This document shows, piece after piece, positions 48,051-58,401 of a stretch of DNA of 64,000 nt. The DNA is from Polyangia bacterium (GTDB taxonomy: Bacteria; Myxococcota_A; Polyangia; Nannocystales; Nannocystaceae). Position numbers and translations under genes: made by a program. The DNA is taken from positions 87,833 to 151,832 of the forward strand of contig JAUIKS010000029.1 in assembly GCA_030430565.1 (NCBI GenBank), written 5' to 3'. The notes under the pieces are model-generated. The model worked only from the letters and a program-made list of their open reading frames with translations, made no database searches and was not told the origin of the DNA. The stretch's first letter is position 1. Each line of letters starts with the position of its first letter.

Positions 48051-48602
48051 TCAGTCGTGCTTGAGCTCGAGCCCCGCGGGCGCGCCCTCGAGCGGGCTCG
48101 AGACGCGATCGCCGGCGCACCCCTCGGGCGCCTCGATCAGCTCGGCGTTTTGATCGTCCTCGGCGATCTCCGCGGTGTAGTACATCGCCTCGCCGGTCAG
48201 CAGCTCGCCGTCCTCCTCGACCTCGACGAACACCGCGAAGCAGTTGTCGGTGAGATCGACGGTGACCGCGGCGAAGTCGAAGCGCCCGTCCTCCGCGATG
48301 TCTGCGGAGTACTCGAGCTCGCCGCGCAGCTCTTGGAGGATGACGCGCGCGCCGGCGGACTCTCCCGTGATGTCGCCGAACAGGTCGACGTCCTGCACAG
48401 GCGCGGACGTCAGGCTCGGCGGCGGGATCGGGATCGAGATGCCCACCATGTCGACGACGACCGAGAGCTCGACCGGCTTCGGATCGTGGGCGTTGCAGGC
48501 CATGCTCGCGGTGATCCCGAGCAGCCCCAGGAGCGCTCCGAGGACGCGCGCGGGCCGGGCGAAGAGCGGTCGCTTGTCAGTCTTTCTCGGCATGTTCGAC
48601 AT
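48051..48602 (-). CDS. Lipoprotein with a beta-sandwich-like domain
   Basis: This 183-residue protein has a signal ending TASMAC (Cys about 36), followed by a mature domain of alternating strands (VELSVVVDMVGISIPIPPPS, ARVILQELRGELEYSADIAE, FDFAAVTVDLTDNCFAVFVE) that resembles carboxypeptidase-regulatory-like beta modules. An internal Cys pair (NCFAV, EGCAGD) may form a disulfide. There is no catalytic motif, and the function is unknown. Confidence 0.6.
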   Translation of the reverse strand: MSNMPRKTDKRPLFARPARVLGALLGLLGITASMACNAHDPKPVELSVVVDMVGISIPIPPPSLTSAPVQDVDLFGDITGESAGARVILQELRGELEYSADIAEDGRFDFAAVTVDLTDNCFAVFVEVEEDGELLTGEAMYYTAEIAEDDQNAELIEAPEGCAGDRVSSPLEGAPAGLELKHD

Positions 48603-48777
48603 CTCCTGCGGGCCGCGGATGGCGGCACGCTTGATTCTAAAGCAAGTTCCGTACCTCGGAGAGAGTCAACGATTTTCACGCTGTTGACGGTCTACAATTT
48701 CTCTACCGCCAACCTCCCCGTGACGCCAGCGAGAATTCGCCAACTAGGTTGGCGACCCGCTCTCGCAATCGCGCGAG

Positions 48778-49128
48778 CTACTCGCCGTACACACAGCTCA
48801 ACACCTCGCGGCCGAGCAGCACACGCCGGACCTCAACGCCGTTCATCCAGCGAATCGTTACCGCCGCGACCTGGTCATATCGCCCGTCGCGGGTCGGCTG
48901 GAATTCGCGGCCCTCGTGATCCTCCGCGATGACCGAATAGGTCGGGGTGATGCCGTCGTGGACCCAGTGGTTGGCGCGGCAGAGCGCGGCGAGCTCCTCG
49001 GCCTCGGTCGAGGCTCGCTCGATGTCATGCTTCAGGTAGCGCACCGCGGCCCGCGGGAGCAACAAGCGGCCGGCGAGGATCAGCGCGATGATCCCCAGGA
49101 TGATGAGCACATGTCGAAGCTTCGGCAC
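48778..49128 (-). CDS. Small membrane-anchored protein of unknown function
   Basis: This 116-residue protein has an N-terminal signal-anchor (HVLIILGIIALILAGRLLL), followed by a charged helix (AAVRYLKHDIERASTEAEEL), then a small domain ending VLLGREVLSCVYGE. No family is recognised. The two convergent or divergent gaps on either side carry no clear genes. Confidence 0.55.
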   Translation of the reverse strand: MPKLRHVLIILGIIALILAGRLLLPRAAVRYLKHDIERASTEAEELAALCRANHWVHDGITPTYSVIAEDHEGREFQPTRDGRYDQVAAVTIRWMNGVEVRRVLLGREVLSCVYGE

Positions 49129-49232
49129 TCGCGGACCTCACCGTCGCGTCGACCCTACCTCGTCGTATCCGACCTCCAACAGCCCGCGCGGCGCCCTTGG
49201 CTTCTCGTCGCGCTCGTGTGAAAAAGGACGGG

Positions 49233-49913
49233 ATGCCGAAGCTCCCTCGCCCCAGGCGCTGCCTGTCACTCGTCGGGCTCGCGACCGCCGGCCTGCTCGC
49301 GTGCGGCGGACAATCTCCCGAGCCCGGGGAGAAGTCCCAGTCGGCCGTGAAGCCCGCAGCGGCCGAGGTGAACGCGCAGGACGAGAACGCGGCCGCGCCG
49401 GCGAAGCGAGAGGGGGCGAAGCGGCCGGGGAAGCGCACGAGCCCGGGGATGGTCAAGGCGGCCGAGGGCGCGCTCGCGCTGGGCGCGAAGGCGCCGAGCT
49501 TCACGCTCCCGAGCGACCTCGGCGACGCGGTGAGCCTGGCGTCGCTGATCGAGAAAGGCGCCGTCGTGCTCGTGTTCTACCGGGGTCACTGGTGACCCTT
49601 CTGCGTCAAGCAGCTCGGCGAGCTGCAGGCGAAGCGCGGAGAGCTGCGCGAGCGCGGGGTCGAGATCGCGGCGATCAGCGTGGATGACCCAAAGGACAGC
49701 AAGAAGCTGCGCGACAAGGTGGCGCTCGAGTTCCCGCTGCTGCGCGACGCGGAGCTCGAGACGATCCGCGCCTACGGTCTGGAGCATGTCGGGAAAGACA
49801 TGTCGATCCCGGCGACCTACGTGATCGATCAGCAAGGCGTCGTGCGCTACCGCTACCTGGGCGAGTCCGCGCCCGACCGACCGATCCTCGAGGACGTGAT
49901 CGCCGCGCTCTAG
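49233..49913 (+). CDS. Probable selenocysteine-containing peroxiredoxin-like lipoprotein (in-frame TGA at codon 121)
   Basis: Start ATG 49233 (ribosome-binding site AAGGACGGG) gives 226 codons if the TGA at 49593-49595 is read as Sec. The signal ends AGLLAC (Cys about 24), followed by an Ala/Glu/Lys linker. The thioredoxin/AhpC-TSA domain follows: LALGAKAPSFTLPSDLGDAV, VLVFYRGHW-TGA-PFCVKQL, ELRERGVEIAAISVDDP, LEFPLLRDAELETIRAYGL, and SIPATYVIDQQGVVRYRYLG. Relatives have Cys at the TGA position (GHWCPFC), so Sec121 would be the redox-active residue with Cys124 as partner. The downstream frame continues in phase for 106 codons with full conservation. A short hairpin lies just after the TGA. 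Confidence 0.85.
49593..49626 (+). promoter_or_regulatory. UGA codon and putative bacterial SECIS hairpin
   Basis: The TGA at 49593-49595 is followed by a perfect stem-loop GCAGCTC-GGC-GAGCTGC (49610-49626). The loop G residues lie 22-23 nucleotides after the UGA, within the 16-37 range known for bacterial SECIS elements that bind SelB. The stem is within the coding sequence, as required in bacteria. Confidence 0.7.
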
Positions 49914-50086
49914 GCCGGCGCGCGCGCTGCGCCGGCATTGACACGATTCGCGTCGTCGCTGCGCAGAATCGTATCGTTGACCTGGGCACAACCGCGCCGA
50001 GGCCAGATTTTCGATGGTTTCCGCGTCATTCGCCCGTCGTGTGGTGATGGCACGCGACGTGCTCTCTCCCAGGGCGAGCCCCGACC

Positions 50087-50221
50087 ATGACCACCGCAAG
50101 CCACACGATCCCGACCCCCCTGGACGCGCGCGAACGAGGCCAGAAGCTGTTCTTTTGGACCAATATGGTGTTCCTCTGCGGGACGATGGGCCTCGGCCTG
50201 CTGCGCTTGGTGACGCTGTGA
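50087..50221 (+). CDS. Small membrane protein (44 residues)
   Basis: The ORF MTTASHTIPTPLDARERGQK has one hydrophobic helix following (LFFWTNMVFLCGTMGLGLLR) and ends LVTL. It lies 173 bases after the selenoprotein gene, and the pattern of charged N-terminus plus single helix is typical of small membrane proteins. No function can be named, and expression is unproven. Confidence 0.45.
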   Translation: MTTASHTIPTPLDARERGQKLFFWTNMVFLCGTMGLGLLRLVTL

Positions 50222-50317
50222 GGTGAAGGCGAGCGAGCGCGCGATCGCTCACGTCGAGAGCCCGCGTCAACGGTCGCTACGGGCAATCCTCTGGGGGCGC
50301 TCGGTCACTCCCCGTCC

Positions 50318-50524
50318 ATGTGCGCTGAACACCCGCTCGCGTGGATCACCTTCGTCAACTTCTGGCCGCTGTGCTGCGTGATCGTGATCGCGGTCGCGTA
50401 CCCGCTCTGGCGGGCGCTACAGGCACGCGAGCGCGAGCTCGACGCCAGCCGGCTCGTCGCGCTCGGCTGCCTGCTGACCTGCGGGCTGATCGGCTGGCTG
50501 CGCTGGAGCGACGTGCTCTGCTGA
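50318..50524 (+). CDS. Small membrane protein (68 residues)
   Basis: The product has two predicted helices: residues 7-31 (WITFVNFWPLCCVIVIAVAY) and 44-63 (LVALGCLLTCGLIGWLRW), separated by a charged loop (RALQARERELDAS). It has four Cys. It is probably an inner-membrane protein. It ends 17 bases before the convergent TPR gene. No family is recognised. Confidence 0.55.
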   Translation: MCAEHPLAWITFVNFWPLCCVIVIAVAYPLWRALQARERELDASRLVALGCLLTCGLIGWLRWSDVLC

Positions 50525-50541
50525 GAGCGCGGACGCGCCCG

Positions 50542-52767
50542 TCAGTCTTCGACGCGGCCGAGCCACCGCTCGACGTCCTCGTGGTGCTCCTCAAACTTCG
50601 CGCCGGCGGCCGCGAAGCCCTCGGCGGCGGCCTCGGCGAGCGCGCGCGCGCGCGCTCGATCGGCGGTCTCTTCGGCCGCGTCCCACAGCGCGCGCGCGAG
50701 CAGGAAGCGGTGCGCGGCGAGCTCTTCGGGCGCGGTCTTGCGACCTTCCTTGAGGGCCAGGGCCTGCTCGAGCGGCTCGATCGCCTGATCCGGTCGGCCG
50801 CGGGCGACCAGCAGCTTGCCTAGGGTGCTGAGGTTCTTGATCACGAGCGGGTGATCGGGGCGCAGCGCCTGCTCGCGGATCGCGAGCGCGTGGCGGTAGT
50901 GGGCCTCGGCGGCGCCGAGCCGGCCGAGGTCTTTGTGGATGTTGCCGAGGTTGAACAGCGCGACCGCGACCTCGGGGTGCTCGTCGCCGAAGTGCGCGCG
51001 CATCAGCCCGAGCGCGCGCTCGTAGCGTTCGCGGGCCTGCTCGAGCGCGCCGCGATCCCGCGCGACGTTGCCCAGGCCGATCAGCGGCCCCTTCAGGTCC
51101 GGGTGCTCCGGCCCGAGCGCGCGCTCCAGCAGCTCGAGCGCGCGGGCGAAGTGCTGCTCGGCCTGCTCGAGCTGACCCATGCGCCCGTGCACGTTGGCGA
51201 GGTCGTGCAGCGCGTGGGCCAGCGCGCGATCGTCGTCGCCCTGGGCCTCCTGGATCTCGAGCGCGCGCGCCAGGTGCTCGCGCGCCCGCTCGAAGAGACC
51301 GCGCTCGCGGGCGATGTTCCCGAGGTTCGCGAGCGGCGAGACGAGGCGCAGGCTGTCGGGGCCGTAGCTGCGGCTGTAGAGGTCGAGCGCGCGCTCCGAG
51401 CAGTCGCGCGCGCGCGTGAAGCTGCCGAGCTTGCGCGCGACGAGGCCGAGGTTGTCGAGCGTCGGCGCGAGCCGGGGATCGGCGGGGCCGAGGCGCTGCT
51501 CCTGCAGCTCCAGCGCGTGCTCGAGCTCGGCCTGGGCCTCGACGTACTGGCCTTGGCGCTGGTGCGCGAGGCCGAGGTTGTTGAGCGGCAGCGCCAGCAC
51601 GGGGTGCTCGCCGCCGTAGTCCATGCGATAGCGATCGCGCGCGCGCTCGAGCAGCGCCACCGCGTCCTCGTAGCGCCCGAGCCGGATCAAGACGGTCCCG
51701 AGGTGGTTCATGACCGCAGAGACAGCCGGGGTCGTGAGCCCGTCAGCCCGCGGCCTGCGGTGGAGCTCGAGCGCGGCGCGATAGGCCGCCTCCGCCGCCT
51801 CGTCCTCGCCGGCCATCTCGAGCAGCAGCGCGCGGGTCTCGAGCAGCATGGCCCGCTCTGGGAGCGCCGCCTCGCCCAGCTCGCGGGTCTCGGCGAGCGC
51901 GGCGTCGACCAGCGCCCGCGCGGCGCCGACCTGCCCCTTGTGGAGCCCGACGACGCGGGCCCGCGCGTTCTTGAGCGCGATGATCCGGTAGCGATCGGCC
52001 AGCGCCCACGCGCGCTGCTCGGCGCGGTCGAGCTGCTCGAGGCCCGCGTCCGCGTCGCCGGTGTCCGCGAGCAGCCCGCCGAGCAGCGCGTGCACGTCGA
52101 CCGCGAGCGCCGACGCGTGCTGCTCGGCGCGCGGGAGCCCGGCCTCGGCGGCGCCCGCCGACTCCTCCCGCTGCTGCGGGAGCGCCTCGATGGCCGACGC
52201 GGCCGCGCGCGCGCGATCGATGCCCGCCCACACCTGCCCGGTGAGCGCGAGCGCGCGGGCGTCTTCGATCTGCGCGCGCAGCTCGTCGTGGGCCGGCGAC
52301 GGCCGCCCGGCGAGCGCGCCGTGGGCCCGCGCGCAGTCGCTGACGGGATCCAGGGCCGCCGCGGCGTCGACCGCGAAGTCGACGGTCTCCTCATCTAGCT
52401 CGCCGAGCGCCGCGAGGATTGAGCGTGAGCTCTGGACGCGAGTGGCCGCGCACGCGCGCACGGCCGGCTGCGGATCGCAGACCAGCGCGCGCGCGCGCTG
52501 CCAGTCGTCGACGAAGGCGTTCACGCGCAGCTCGACCCGCGTCCACAGATCGCCCGCGTGCGCGTGGCCTGTGGCCGTGAAGACCTCGCGCAGCGCCGCG
52601 CGGTCGCTGGGGCCCCAGGGTCCGGGCTGGGGTCGCGCCGCGGGGTCGCAGCTCGCGGCCGCGCGCGTCACCGAGTCACGGGTCGAGCCGCCGCAGGCGA
52701 TGACGGCGAGCATGAACGAAGAGACACCCACGAAGGCGGGCGCACGATCTCGAGAGCGACGGGGCAC
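50542..52767 (-). CDS. TPR lipoprotein resembling the extracellular half of a myxobacterial kinase
   Basis: This 741-residue protein runs from GTG 52767 with signal VPRRSRDRAPAFVGVSSFML to AVIAC (Cys about 25). Residues 40-110 show the sequence found behind the membrane helix of many myxobacterial Ser/Thr kinases (WTRVELRVNAFVDDWQRARA, VCDPQPAVRACAATRVQSSR). From about 300 come roughly nine 42-residue TPRs (NNLGLAHQRQGQYVEAQAEL, LANLGNIARERGLFERAREH, LFNLGNIHKDLGRLGAAEAH and others) typical of kinesin-light-chain-type repeats. There is no kinase domain, so it looks like a detached sensor/scaffold half. A later ATG at 52713 is possible. Confidence 0.8.
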   Translation of the reverse strand: MPRRSRDRAPAFVGVSSFMLAVIACGGSTRDSVTRAAASCDPAARPQPGPWGPSDRAALREVFTATGHAHAGDLWTRVELRVNAFVDDWQRARALVCDPQPAVRACAATRVQSSRSILAALGELDEETVDFAVDAAAALDPVSDCARAHGALAGRPSPAHDELRAQIEDARALALTGQVWAGIDRARAAASAIEALPQQREESAGAAEAGLPRAEQHASALAVDVHALLGGLLADTGDADAGLEQLDRAEQRAWALADRYRIIALKNARARVVGLHKGQVGAARALVDAALAETRELGEAALPERAMLLETRALLLEMAGEDEAAEAAYRAALELHRRPRADGLTTPAVSAVMNHLGTVLIRLGRYEDAVALLERARDRYRMDYGGEHPVLALPLNNLGLAHQRQGQYVEAQAELEHALELQEQRLGPADPRLAPTLDNLGLVARKLGSFTRARDCSERALDLYSRSYGPDSLRLVSPLANLGNIARERGLFERAREHLARALEIQEAQGDDDRALAHALHDLANVHGRMGQLEQAEQHFARALELLERALGPEHPDLKGPLIGLGNVARDRGALEQARERYERALGLMRAHFGDEHPEVAVALFNLGNIHKDLGRLGAAEAHYRHALAIREQALRPDHPLVIKNLSTLGKLLVARGRPDQAIEPLEQALALKEGRKTAPEELAAHRFLLARALWDAAEETADRARARALAEAAAEGFAAAGAKFEEHHEDVERWLGRVED

Positions 52768-52900
52768 GGGCGCCCGTTGACCGTAGCCCGGAACGCCGCG
52801 CGCGTCAGCGTGCTCCGAGGCCCCCCTCGTCTCCGCCGCGCGATTCCGCCTCGTTGACCGGCCCCCCGGCTGGCGGTAGCGTTTTGGCGTGTGGGGCTCC

Positions 52901-53212
52901 ATGCGAGATAGCGTCGCGTTGTTCGGCCGGTGGGTGTTGATGAGTACGTTGTTCACGGGCGCGACCTCCGTCGGCTGCGCGACCGCGCCCCCGAAGGCCA
53001 AGGACTGCCCCGCGCTGACGACCTGCGGGGCGTGCACCTCGAATTTGGCCTGCGGCTGGTGCGGCGACGCCTGCGTCGCCGTGAGCGGCGAGGGTGCGCG
53101 CGAGTCCGCCCCGGCGACCTGCAGCGACTCGTGGGCGTGGCGGGTCGACATGTGCCCCGGCGCGGACGTCTCGGGGAGCGAGGCCGCCCCGGCGCCCGAG
53201 TCGACACCGTAG
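52901..53212 (+). CDS. Small Cys-rich lipoprotein with plexin/PSI-like repeat
   Basis: From ATG 52901 the product is 103 residues with a signal ending ATSVGC (Cys about 26). The mature domain reads KDCPALTTCGACTSNLACGW and CGDACVAVSGEG, closely like the PSI (plexin-semaphorin-integrin) Cys pattern, and ends with an Ala/Pro/Ser-rich tail. It is probably a small disulfide-bonded surface module. It is divergent from the TPR lipoprotein gene. Confidence 0.6.
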   Translation: MRDSVALFGRWVLMSTLFTGATSVGCATAPPKAKDCPALTTCGACTSNLACGWCGDACVAVSGEGARESAPATCSDSWAWRVDMCPGADVSGSEAAPAPESTP

Positions 53213-53230
53213 CCGCTGGAGGACCGCGAC

Positions 53231-54157
53231 ATGGCCCCGACGACAGATGACTCCACGCCCGCGCTCGATCCCGACGAGCTCCGCGAGGCGCTCGCGTTCT
53301 CCTTCCCCGACTCAGAGCACGACGACGCGCTCGTCGCCTCGGTGCTCGAGACCGTGCGCACGGGTCAGGAGCCCGCGCCCGACGACGAGCCCGACGGACC
53401 GCTCTCCTTCGGCGAGGACGAGGAGGACTTCGTCAGCGGCTACTACATCGCGCACGCCGAGCACGACCGCCTGCTCCCGATCCGCTCGACCTTCGTCGGC
53501 CACCTGCCCCAGGCGCGCCTCGTGCTCCCCAAGCGCGACGCGGACAAGCGCGCGCGAACGCCGATGGGCGTCGCGCTGCGGAGCGATCGCAAGCTGCCCT
53601 CGGTCGCGGCGGTGAACCGCTACCTCGGGCGCCAGGCGGCCGAGCGCGTCGAGCTGATCACCGCCGTGCGACGCGGCGGCGCGCGCTTCGGCGCCATCGC
53701 GCTGTACCTCTGCTACCGCGAGGAGGGCGACGCGGCGCCGAGCTTCTACTTCCTCGAGGCCGGGACCGCGACGGGGCTGCCGAAGGTGCTCTACTACGCG
53801 CCCTCGCTGAGCGCCGAGGTCCAGTACCACACGGGCTACAAGCCGACGCCCTTCTCGAGCGATCAGTACTTCTATCGCGGCGCGCTGACGATGCGCGCGG
53901 ACGATCCGAACGAGCCGAAGGAGCTCGTCGTCAGCGTCAGCGAGCGCGAGCGCGGCGCCCCCTACGCGAAGATCACGGTCGACTACGAGCGCAGGGCCGA
54001 GCGCCCGAAGTATCGACCGCTGCGCCTGATCGTCGAGGCGGTCGCGCGGATCGTCGCGATCGGCCGGGCCATGGACGTGAAGGTCGGCGGGACGGAGAAG
54101 TTCGCCGCCGGGCTGCGCAAGCGCCCGCTCGAGTGGATCCATAAGCCAGGTTCGTAG
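53231..54157 (+). CDS. Conserved-looking protein of unknown function
   Basis: This 308-residue protein starts MAPTTDDSTPALDPDELREA and has an acidic N-terminus (QEPAPDDEPDG, FGEDEEDFVSG), followed by a folded part with YYIAHAEHDRLLPIRSTFVG, VAAVNRYLGRQAAERVELI, FGAIALYLCYREEGDAAPSF, YYAPSLSAEVQYHTGYKPTP and EPKELVVSVSERERGAPYAK. There is no signal or known domain. It lies 18 bases after the Cys-rich lipoprotein gene, so they may be co-transcribed. Confidence 0.6.
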   Translation: MAPTTDDSTPALDPDELREALAFSFPDSEHDDALVASVLETVRTGQEPAPDDEPDGPLSFGEDEEDFVSGYYIAHAEHDRLLPIRSTFVGHLPQARLVLPKRDADKRARTPMGVALRSDRKLPSVAAVNRYLGRQAAERVELITAVRRGGARFGAIALYLCYREEGDAAPSFYFLEAGTATGLPKVLYYAPSLSAEVQYHTGYKPTPFSSDQYFYRGALTMRADDPNEPKELVVSVSERERGAPYAKITVDYERRAERPKYRPLRLIVEAVARIVAIGRAMDVKVGGTEKFAAGLRKRPLEWIHKPGS

Positions 54158-54197
54158 CCTGGCCTGCTGCGCGCAGACCTCCTACTCTCTCCGCGTG

Positions 54198-56277
54198 ATG
54201 CGTTTGTGTGGCCGGGTGCTGATCGCGTCGATCCTCGCGGTCGGCTGCGCCTCGACGTCGAGGCCGCCCCCGCTCGAGGAGGACGCCCCGCCCGCGCCCC
54301 CACAGACCGAGGCGCCCCCGCCCGTCGAGACGCCCGTCGACCCGCGTCGCTGGATCGACCTCGACATCGCCGACGACGTCATCGCCGCCCGCGGGTGCGC
54401 GGTGGAGCGCGGCGGCGCGCTGTGGTGCTGGGGGAGCCGGCGGCCCTTCCTCGCGGGCGCGGGTCCGGGGCCGAGCCTCGTCGTGGGCGCCCGCGACGCG
54501 CGGGCGGTCGCGGTCGGCCGGTCGCTGCTCTGCTACGCCGACGACGACGGCGCGGTCCGCTGCCGCTTTGATGACCGCCACGGCTGGGGCGAGATCGCGG
54601 GCGTCAAAAATGCGGTCGCGCTCGAGGTCGGCGAGCAGCGCGGCTGCGCCCTCGACGAGCGCGGCGAGCTCCGCTGCTGGGAGTTGGACGGCGCGGCCAC
54701 ATGGATCGCCGGCGCGGTGGTCGACTTCGACGTCGGCGAGCACGGCGGCTGCGCGCTGCTCTCGAGCGGACTCCTAGGCTGCTGGCGGCAAGCCATCCAT
54801 CGCGGGTCACCGCCCGGCCCGTTCAACGAGCGCGCCCGCGTGCGCGCCCGCGACATCGCCATCGCCGGCAACCGCTGGCTGTGGATGCTCGAGGACGACG
54901 GCCGAGTGCTCCGCGCCGACCTCGCCTCGGATGAAGCGGAGCTCGAGTGGCAGGAGTTCGGCGTGGTCGCGGACGGCGTCGAGCTCGCGGCCGCGCACGA
55001 TCACGTCTGCGTGCGCACGGCCCAGGGCGCGGCGCTGTGCCGCGGTCACAACACCCACGGGCAGCTCGGCGACGGCGCCAGCGATCGCCGCGACGCGTTC
55101 GTGACGACGGCCGACAGCGGGGTCTCTGCGCTGGCGCTCGCTGAGCTGCGAACCTGCGCGCTGGTGGCCGACGAGGTCGCCTGCGCCGGCCTCGCGCGCG
55201 AGGAGAGGAGCAAGCCGGAGCAGGATCCGCGCGCGCCGCTGCGACAGCACACGCTGCCGAACCTGCAGGCGCGCGCGCTGGCGGCCAGCGGGGACACGAC
55301 CTGCGCCCTCGACCAGGCCGGGGCGGTCCGCTGCTGGGGGCTCGCGGCGGTCAACTGGATGGAGACCCCGCGCGACCGCCTCGGGATCGTCGCGATCAGC
55401 ACGCCGACGATCGTCAGCGAGCGGGAGGATGACCTGCGCGGCGTGTGGGCCCAGGATCAATTCATCGACTGGCTCGACGGTCAGGGCCGGCTGCGCCGCA
55501 GCTTCTGGGTCCTGTCGGACACGGCGCGCCCGCCCTACCTCGAGACGAAGGTACCCAGCGGCGGCGTCGAGGCGCCGCTCGAGCGCCTCGTCGGCCACAG
55601 CTTCGCCTGCACCACCGAGGTCGGCACGCGCGCGTTCGCCTGCGGCGTCGCCCACCGCCAGCGCGCGCCCGTCCCGGGGATCAAGCGCGCGACGGCGGTG
55701 GCGCTCGGCCACCGTGAGGCCTGCGCGATCACCCCGCAACGTCGGGTGCGCTGCGCGTACCTCCCGGACCTCTACGAGGAGTCCGCCGTCGTCGTCTCGT
55801 CCGCGCTCCCGGGGCTCAAGAACGCCGTCGACATCGCCTCCTCCGCTCGGACGTTCTGCGCGCTCGCCCGCGACGGCGGCGTGCGCTGCTGGAACGCCAG
55901 GGGGAAGGAGAGCTTCGACGCGCGCGAGCGGCTTCGGCTCGCGATCGAGCTCAGCGAGCTCGAGGAGACGAAGCTCACCGGCGTCACCGCGCTCGTCGGC
56001 AACGCCCTGGGCTTCGCCAGCCTCGACGCGGACGGCCGGATCCGCCGCTGGGCCCCCCCCTTTGAGGGCGAGGTCGACGAGGAGCGCGCGCCGAAGCTCG
56101 AGGCCGCGGCGGTCGAGCTCATCGCGGGCGAGTCCCACTTCTGCGCCCGCGACACGAACGACGCGGTCACCTGCTGGGGCGCCGAGGATCGCGGGCAGCT
56201 CGGCCGCCTCCCGCCGGAGGTTCACCTCGAGCTGACGCCGCTCGAATTCCCGGATCCCGAGGCCGAGGCCGAGGCCG

Positions 56278-56303
<26 letters not shown>
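54198..56303 (+). CDS. RCC1-like beta-propeller lipoprotein
   Basis: This 701-residue protein has a signal MRLCGRVLIASILAVGC (Cys about 17) and a Pro-rich linker, then RCC1-like units: RGGALWCWGSRRPFLAGAGP, DDGAVRCRFDDRHGWGEIAG, ERGELRCWELDGAATWIAGA, NTHGQLGDGASDRRDAFVTT, AGAVRCWGLAAVNWMETP, DGGVRCWNARGKESFDARE and DAVTCWGAEDRGQLGRLP. Blades are less regular than in the protein at 35496, but the Cys-Trp core is clear. A GTG one codon upstream is possible. The 3' end overlaps the convergent kinase gene by 26 bases. Confidence 0.8.
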
Positions 56304-57822
<1,519 letters not shown>

Positions 57823-57985
57823 GACCACGGGTCCGGGGTGAGTGTACCGCAAGCGGCGACGCGAGGAGCGTCGTGTTGGGCGGCTTCGCGCGCCGGATCC
57901 CAGAAGCGATCGTCGCGAACACTCTCGAGCACTCTAGTTGTGGGGTCGGCGCGGGCTGTATACGCGCGGCTCCGAGAGTGCGCGC

Positions 57986-58401
57986 GTGCAGCCCGAGCAG
58001 CTCCATTTAGGGTCGTCGGGCCGCTTCACGATCGCGCGAAGAGTCGCCAGCGGATCCCACGCCGAGCTCCTGCTCGCCAGGGCCTGGCCGTCGACGCGCG
58101 CGCCGATCTCTTCACGGTCGGCGTGATGTTGTGTGAGCTGCTGACGACGCGGCACCCCTTCGCCGGCGGCAGCCGGTTCCAGACGGTCCAGGCGATCGTG
58201 AGCGACGATCGCCCGCCGCTGCGATCGCTGCGGCCCGCGCTGCCCGCCACGCTCATCAGGCAGGTCGAGCGCATGCTCGCGCCCGGCCCCGCCGATCGAC
58301 CGCAGACCGCCGCGAGCGCGCTCACCGAGCTGCGCGCCGCGTTCCCCGAGCGAGACGGCGCGGGCCTCCTCGCCGAAGCTGTCTGCGCGGCCAGCTCGTA
58401 G
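57986..58401 (+). pseudogene. Ser/Thr kinase gene with large internal deletion and frameshift
   Basis: From GTG 57986 the frame reads VQPEQLHLGSSGRFTIARRV and ASGSHAELLLAR, the start of a kinase N-lobe with a Gly-loop-like motif. The reading frame then shifts, and the adjoining frame reads straight into AVDARADLFTVGVMLCELLT, TRHPFAGG, IRQVERMLAPGPADRPQTAA and ALTELRAAFPE, which is the C-lobe from after the APE motif. The middle of the kinase (Lys, HRD, DFG) is absent. The stop directly abuts the amidohydrolase end. This is a decayed gene. Confidence 0.75.

Noticed and set aside
49197..49595. A complete 132-residue protein ending at the TGA, or a pseudogene with a nonsense mutation
   Set aside because: The frame after the TGA stays open and conserved, the TGA sits exactly on the catalytic Cys codon, and a hairpin follows at SECIS distance. 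Selenocysteine is the better reading.
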